This document shows, piece after piece, positions 6,290 through 8,098 of a DNA stretch of 8,098 nt. The position numbers and the translations under genes are program-made. The stretch lies in contig CAAGKY010000087.1 in assembly GCA_900770645.1 (NCBI GenBank), forward strand, positions 1 through 8,098, given 5' to 3'. The notes below the pieces were generated by a model. That model was not told where the DNA came from, searched no databases, and worked only from the letters and a program-made list of their open reading frames with translations. The DNA is from Bacilli bacterium. GTDB taxonomy: Bacteria; Bacillota_I; Bacilli_A; ML615J-28; CAG-313. Numbering within the stretch: position 1 is the first letter of the stretch; every line of letters begins with the position of its first letter.

Positions 6290-6295
6290 GAATTA

Positions 6296-6334
6296 GACTT
6301 TTGTCACATTTGTCACATTGTCACACTATATATA
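6296..6334 (+). repeat. 39-bp inverted repeat, left arm
   Basis: An exact reverse complement of 6766-6804 over all 39 bases. It contains TGTCACA at 6302-6308, 6311-6317 and 6319-6325 (spacing 9 then 8, the mirror image of the right arm) and ends in CTATATATA. The match stops at both outer edges (6295 against 6805) and inner edges (6335 against 6765). Confidence 0.95.
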
Positions 6335-6468
6335 GAGATATAAATATAGTAGTGTATATAATGAGATAAATAGTAAAAAAGGTATATTTACATATAAATT
6401 TATATATTAAAACATCAAAAATATATGGTGTTTATACTAAATAAAAGTAATGAATAATACCAAATTAT

Positions 6469-6511
6469 AGTTTTGACACATAGTAAGTGTGACAGAATGT
6501 GACAAAAGTAA
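6469..6511 (+). repeat. 43-bp internal direct repeat, copy 1
   Basis: Matches 6551-6593 at 41 of 43 positions. It begins AGTTTTGACACA and ends TGTGACAAAAGTAA, with TGTGACA at 6488-6494 and 6498-6504. Its ends form a dyad, TTTTGACACA (6471-6480) against TGTGACAAAA (6498-6507), with a single mismatch. Confidence 0.93.
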
Positions 6512-6550
6512 TAAGCCTATTATGGAAAAATATTAGTAATTAATTATAGG

Positions 6551-6593
6551 AGTTTTGACACACAGTAAGTGTGACGGAATGTGACAAAAGTAA
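6551..6593 (+). repeat. 43-bp internal direct repeat, copy 2
   Basis: Copy 2 lies 82 bp from copy 1 and differs only at two transitions (T to C and A to G). The second of these changes one heptamer to TGTGACG (6570-6576); the other heptamer is TGTGACA (6580-6586). Confidence 0.93.
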
Positions 6594-6745
6594 AATATAA
6601 TAAAAATAATATAATATATCATCAAAAATATATAAGTATAGTCCTTTATGGCATTTTGTCAATAGAGCCTATTTTAGATTATTATTTATTATTATTTATA
6701 TATATATTATTACTATTTATACCAATATTTATATGTATATATGAT

Positions 6746-6773
6746 TTGATGATAAATATTACTATTATATATA
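6746..6773 (+). promoter_or_regulatory. Possible promoter of the DUF7666-like gene, overlapping the right arm
   Basis: TTGATG (6746-6751), 16 bases, TATATA (6768-6773) predicts a start near 6780, inside the TGTGACA array. In this AT-rich stretch a chance match is likely. If real, the heptamers would lie over the transcript start and the binding protein would repress the downstream genes. Confidence 0.3.
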
Positions 6774-6804
6774 GTGTGACAATGTGACAAATGTGACAAA
6801 AGTC
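6766..6804 (-). repeat. 39-bp inverted repeat, right arm
   Basis: A perfect inverted copy of 6296-6334. TGTGACA occurs at 6775-6781, 6783-6789 and 6792-6798. It ends 49 bases before the start codon of the next gene, so it also lies in the promoter or leader of that gene. Confidence 0.95.
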
Positions 6805-6852
6805 CATAAATATAAAAAATGAATGAAAATATAAAAATTAGGAGGTTAGGTG

Positions 6853-7176
6853 ATGCCGTATTATAAATCATTTGATGAAAACTTGTGTGGACATAATGGT
6901 TTTCAGTTTGAAGTAGGAAAAGTATTTACAACTGATAATGAAGACACGTGGCAAAGATTTCATATGTGCAAAAATATAAGGAATACAATGCATTATTACA
7001 AATTTCCACGTATATGCATAGTTGAGCCAATTGAAGATATTACAATATTTGATAGTACTACGCTCTCTTGTTCTAAAATTAGAATTGTAAGAGAACTTTC
7101 AAGAGAAGAAATTATAAATCATCTTAAGAAAGAAAGAGTGTCAAATAAGTTTATTAGATTTATTTATAATAACTAA
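6853..7176 (+). CDS. DUF7666-like hypothetical protein (107 aa)
   Basis: The ATG at 6853 follows AGGAGG (6840-6845) by 7 bases and is preferred over the in-frame GTG at 6850. The sequence follows the pattern I know for DUF7666 proteins of phages and mobile elements: an opening YKSFDENL, then GFQFEVGKVF, a FHMCKNIRNTMHYY segment (the family's FHxCxNPxxxxxYY), then ICIVEPI and a closing KIRIVRELSREEI. The function of that family is unknown to me. The assignment is by remembered pattern, not by search. There is no signal peptide or membrane segment. It is the first gene after the repeat segment and is followed, after 59 bases, by another small mobile-element gene. Confidence 0.75.
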   Translation: MPYYKSFDENLCGHNGFQFEVGKVFTTDNEDTWQRFHMCKNIRNTMHYYKFPRICIVEPIEDITIFDSTTLSCSKIRIVRELSREEIINHLKKERVSNKFIRFIYNN

Positions 7177-7235
7177 TAAATGAAATTAACAACTCTATAA
7201 AATAGATAAAATTATAAATGAGGAGGTGAGGAAGA

Positions 7236-7571
7236 ATGGTAAAAAATGGCAAACCGTATTCAATTGAAAATGGTAGAATCGATGATGCATTATTAACTGA
7301 TTTACCTATTGAAGACCAAGAAAGAGTTATTAGATGGATTAAAAAGAATATTGCTCCACGTAAGACTCCTAACTACTCTTGTTCTAGTTATGGTATAAAA
7401 CATTGGTTACAAAACACAATAGGAATTTACCTAACTAACAATCAGTTCAAAGATGCTATGTGGCAATGTGGATATAAACCAGTTAATGAAAATAAACTTA
7501 ATTGGAATTACCGCATCAAACTAATTAAACATACTGAAGCCGAACATGATACTTGGTATTCTAGTATTTAA
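7236..7571 (+). CDS. Conserved mobile-element hypothetical protein (111 aa)
   Basis: The start is fixed by a near-perfect AGGAGGTGAG (7221-7230) 8 bases ahead. The pattern DLPIEDQERVIRWIKKNIAPRKTPNYSCSSYGIKHWLQNTIGIYLTNNQFKDAMWQCGYKPVNENKLNW resembles small proteins I know from conjugative elements and phages of Bacillota, though no function is established to my knowledge. Residues about 20-95 form the conserved core: two helices (EDQERVIRWIKKNI and SSYGIKHWLQNTIG) and then a possible recognition-like helix (TNNQFKDAMWQCG). A small helical nucleic-acid-binding role is possible but unproven. It follows the DUF7666-like gene in the same direction and is the last gene before a long non-coding stretch. 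Confidence 0.82.
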   Translation: MVKNGKPYSIENGRIDDALLTDLPIEDQERVIRWIKKNIAPRKTPNYSCSSYGIKHWLQNTIGIYLTNNQFKDAMWQCGYKPVNENKLNWNYRIKLIKHTEAEHDTWYSSI

Positions 7572-7637
7572 GCCACAATTAACCAGCTTTTAAGTATTTG
7601 AGTATTTTTGAATGCTTTTAAGCAAAATGCAAGAGTT

Positions 7638-7716
7638 CTTAAAAGGCTTTTACAATAAAGCACAGGTATAGTAATTATTATTGCAATAATACTCGTGTTT
7701 TAGTAAGCCTTTTAAG
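7638..7716. repeat. Long imperfect hairpin in the 3' non-coding region
   Basis: CTTAAAAGGCTT (7638-7649) pairs perfectly with AAGCCTTTTAAG (7705-7716). Inside, TAAAGCAC (7656-7663) pairs with GTGTTTTA (7695-7702, one wobble), and AGTA-A-TTATT (7670-7679) pairs with AATAATACT (7685-7693, one bulge). Together they form a stacked structure of about 79 bases. No T run follows, so it is not a standard terminator. It could be a structured RNA, a single-strand origin, or a protein site near oriT. Confidence 0.7.
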
Positions 7717-7754
7717 GCACTATTTTAAGAAGAATTTACGGTTATAAAAAATAT

Positions 7755-7790
7755 ACAACTATTCTTATAAATTTATATAGGTATAGTTGT
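7755..7790. repeat. Second hairpin with a 12-bp palindromic centre
   Basis: ACAACTAT (7755-7762) and ATAGTTGT (7783-7790) are exact inverted copies. Between them lies the perfect palindrome TATAAATTTATA (7766-7777). No T run follows. The flanking DNA is very AT-rich (10 G or C in 7741-7800). Confidence 0.6.
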
Positions 7791-7880
7791 GTATAGAAAA
7801 TATATTAAATAAGAGATGATCTAAAATGATATTAAGCATAACATTTGATGGTTTTACAGGTATAAAAGCATATTAACCAC

Positions 7881-8010
7881 ATCAAGGCCATGTACCGTGT
7901 TTTAACCCCTTTTTAGCACCTGTAGCAGACTTTTGATGCCTTTTAAGGCAAGTTTCAAGGAGTTTTTGAGCCGATTTTAGGGCGTATTTTGACCCATTTT
8001 CGAAGTATGA
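7881..8010. other. GC-richer non-coding block, candidate oriT or processing site
   Basis: By hand count this block has 53 G or C in 130 bases (41%), against 10 in 60 (17%) at 7741-7800. All frames are short on both strands. It contains GCCTTTTAAGGCA (7938-7950), also present at 7707-7719 in the hairpin upstream, with the small dyad GCCTT-TT-AAGGC. A sharp rise in composition without coding, near other hairpins and at the edge of a replication module, suits a conserved cis-acting site such as oriT. No relaxase gene is visible to support this. Confidence 0.35.
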
Positions 8011-8039
8011 ATTTTAGTTTATTTTTCACTTTTGGTTTT

Positions 8040-8098
8040 CTAAAATTTTAGTTTTGAAAAGTTTTTGAAATTTTGAAAATTTGTAAAGTTTCTAAAAG
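8040..8098. repeat. Low-complexity TTTTGAAA repeats at window end
   Basis: TTTTGAAA occurs at 8052-8059, 8063-8070 and 8071-8078, just after the perfect palindrome CTAAAATTTTAG (8040-8051). There is no open frame of note on either strand. The tract may continue past the window. Confidence 0.5.

Larger units (their letters stand above)
6296..6804. other. Candidate iteron-type replication origin framed by 39-bp inverted repeats
   Basis: This 509-bp non-coding segment starts 7 bases after the primase stop codon. Its ends are perfect 39-bp inverted repeats, and two 43-bp direct repeats lie inside. All four elements contain TGTGACA or its complement, ten copies in total. Hand counts of intervening lines give about 10-20% G+C (8 of 60 at 6361-6420; 6 of 60 at 6661-6720), suitable for strand opening. 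Iterons, an AT-rich core and an adjacent primase are the usual parts of a plasmid or element origin. No DnaA box was seen. A regulatory multi-operator or transposon-like element is the alternative. Confidence 0.6.

Noticed and set aside
6473..6560. TTGACA in both 43-bp repeats as promoter -35 boxes
   Set aside because: No -10 box lies 16-18 bases downstream of either copy (the sequence there is around GAATGTGAC). The TTGACA is better explained as part of the repeat dyad.
6581..6787. 68-codon frame inside the repeat segment with membrane-like composition
   Set aside because: It starts at a GTG inside the second 43-bp repeat and ends inside the right inverted arm. It has no ribosome site, and its Ile/Tyr/Leu-rich content is what very AT-rich DNA gives by chance.
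6296..6804. Reading the inverted-repeat segment as a MITE or other small transposon
   Set aside because: No target-site duplication is seen (left flank AATTA, right flank CATAA), no transposase is present, and the internal repeats share the heptamer of the arms, which fits a protein-binding array better. It is not fully excluded.
7826..7876. 16-codon frame (MILSITFDGF...) in the 3' non-coding region
   Set aside because: There is no convincing ribosome site or promoter and the length is within chance. It could be a leader peptide, but nothing supports it.

Overview
The window is AT-rich, with a strong AGGAGG-type Shine-Dalgarno before most genes, textbook sigma-A promoters, TAA/TAG stops and Trp read only as TGG. 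This fits a low-GC Bacillota (Firmicutes) bacterium, possibly a gut Erysipelotrichia- or Clostridia-like lineage. The genus cannot be told from this sequence. The gene content (a small excisionase-type helix-turn-helix protein, a DUF3987 primase/helicase-like protein, small hypotheticals and long structured non-coding DNA) indicates a mobile element: an integrative/conjugative element, an integrated plasmid or a phage-plasmid.

Layout. Positions 1-111 hold the 3' end of an unknown gene and its terminator. Positions 186-2515 are an accessory stretch: a small charged hypothetical protein, a GNAT acetyltransferase bracketed by a 17-bp direct repeat, a strong promoter feeding a short leader peptide and terminator (a candidate attenuator), an HTH regulator without an intact reading frame, and a second, longer GNAT-type protein. 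A bidirectional terminator (2533-2568) separates this from a minus-strand gene for a putative zinc-binding protein of unknown function (2539-3660). That gene has a consensus-perfect promoter and three phased TGTCCGAG boxes in its 5' untranslated region. Divergent from it runs an operon of an excisionase-like HTH protein (3844-4023) and a 748-residue AEP-like primase/DUF3987 protein (4043-6289).

Directly after the primase lies the most striking part of the window. It is a 509-bp non-coding segment (6296-6804) closed at both ends by a perfect 39-bp inverted repeat. Inside, two 43-bp near-identical direct repeats sit in DNA of roughly 10-25% G+C. All four elements carry the heptamer TGTGACA/TGTCACA, ten copies in total. 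I read it as an iteron-type replication origin or a multi-site operator served by the neighbouring primase. Two small genes follow (a DUF7666-like protein and a conserved mobile-element hypothetical protein). The last ~530 bases have no credible gene. They hold a long imperfect hairpin, a smaller hairpin and a sharply GC-richer non-coding block, a candidate oriT or other processing site.

How the genes may work together (inference): the HTH protein and the zinc-binding protein could control the divergent promoters at 3661-3843, the primase would start replication at the 6296-6804 repeats, and the GNAT genes are cargo, one perhaps inducible through the leader peptide.
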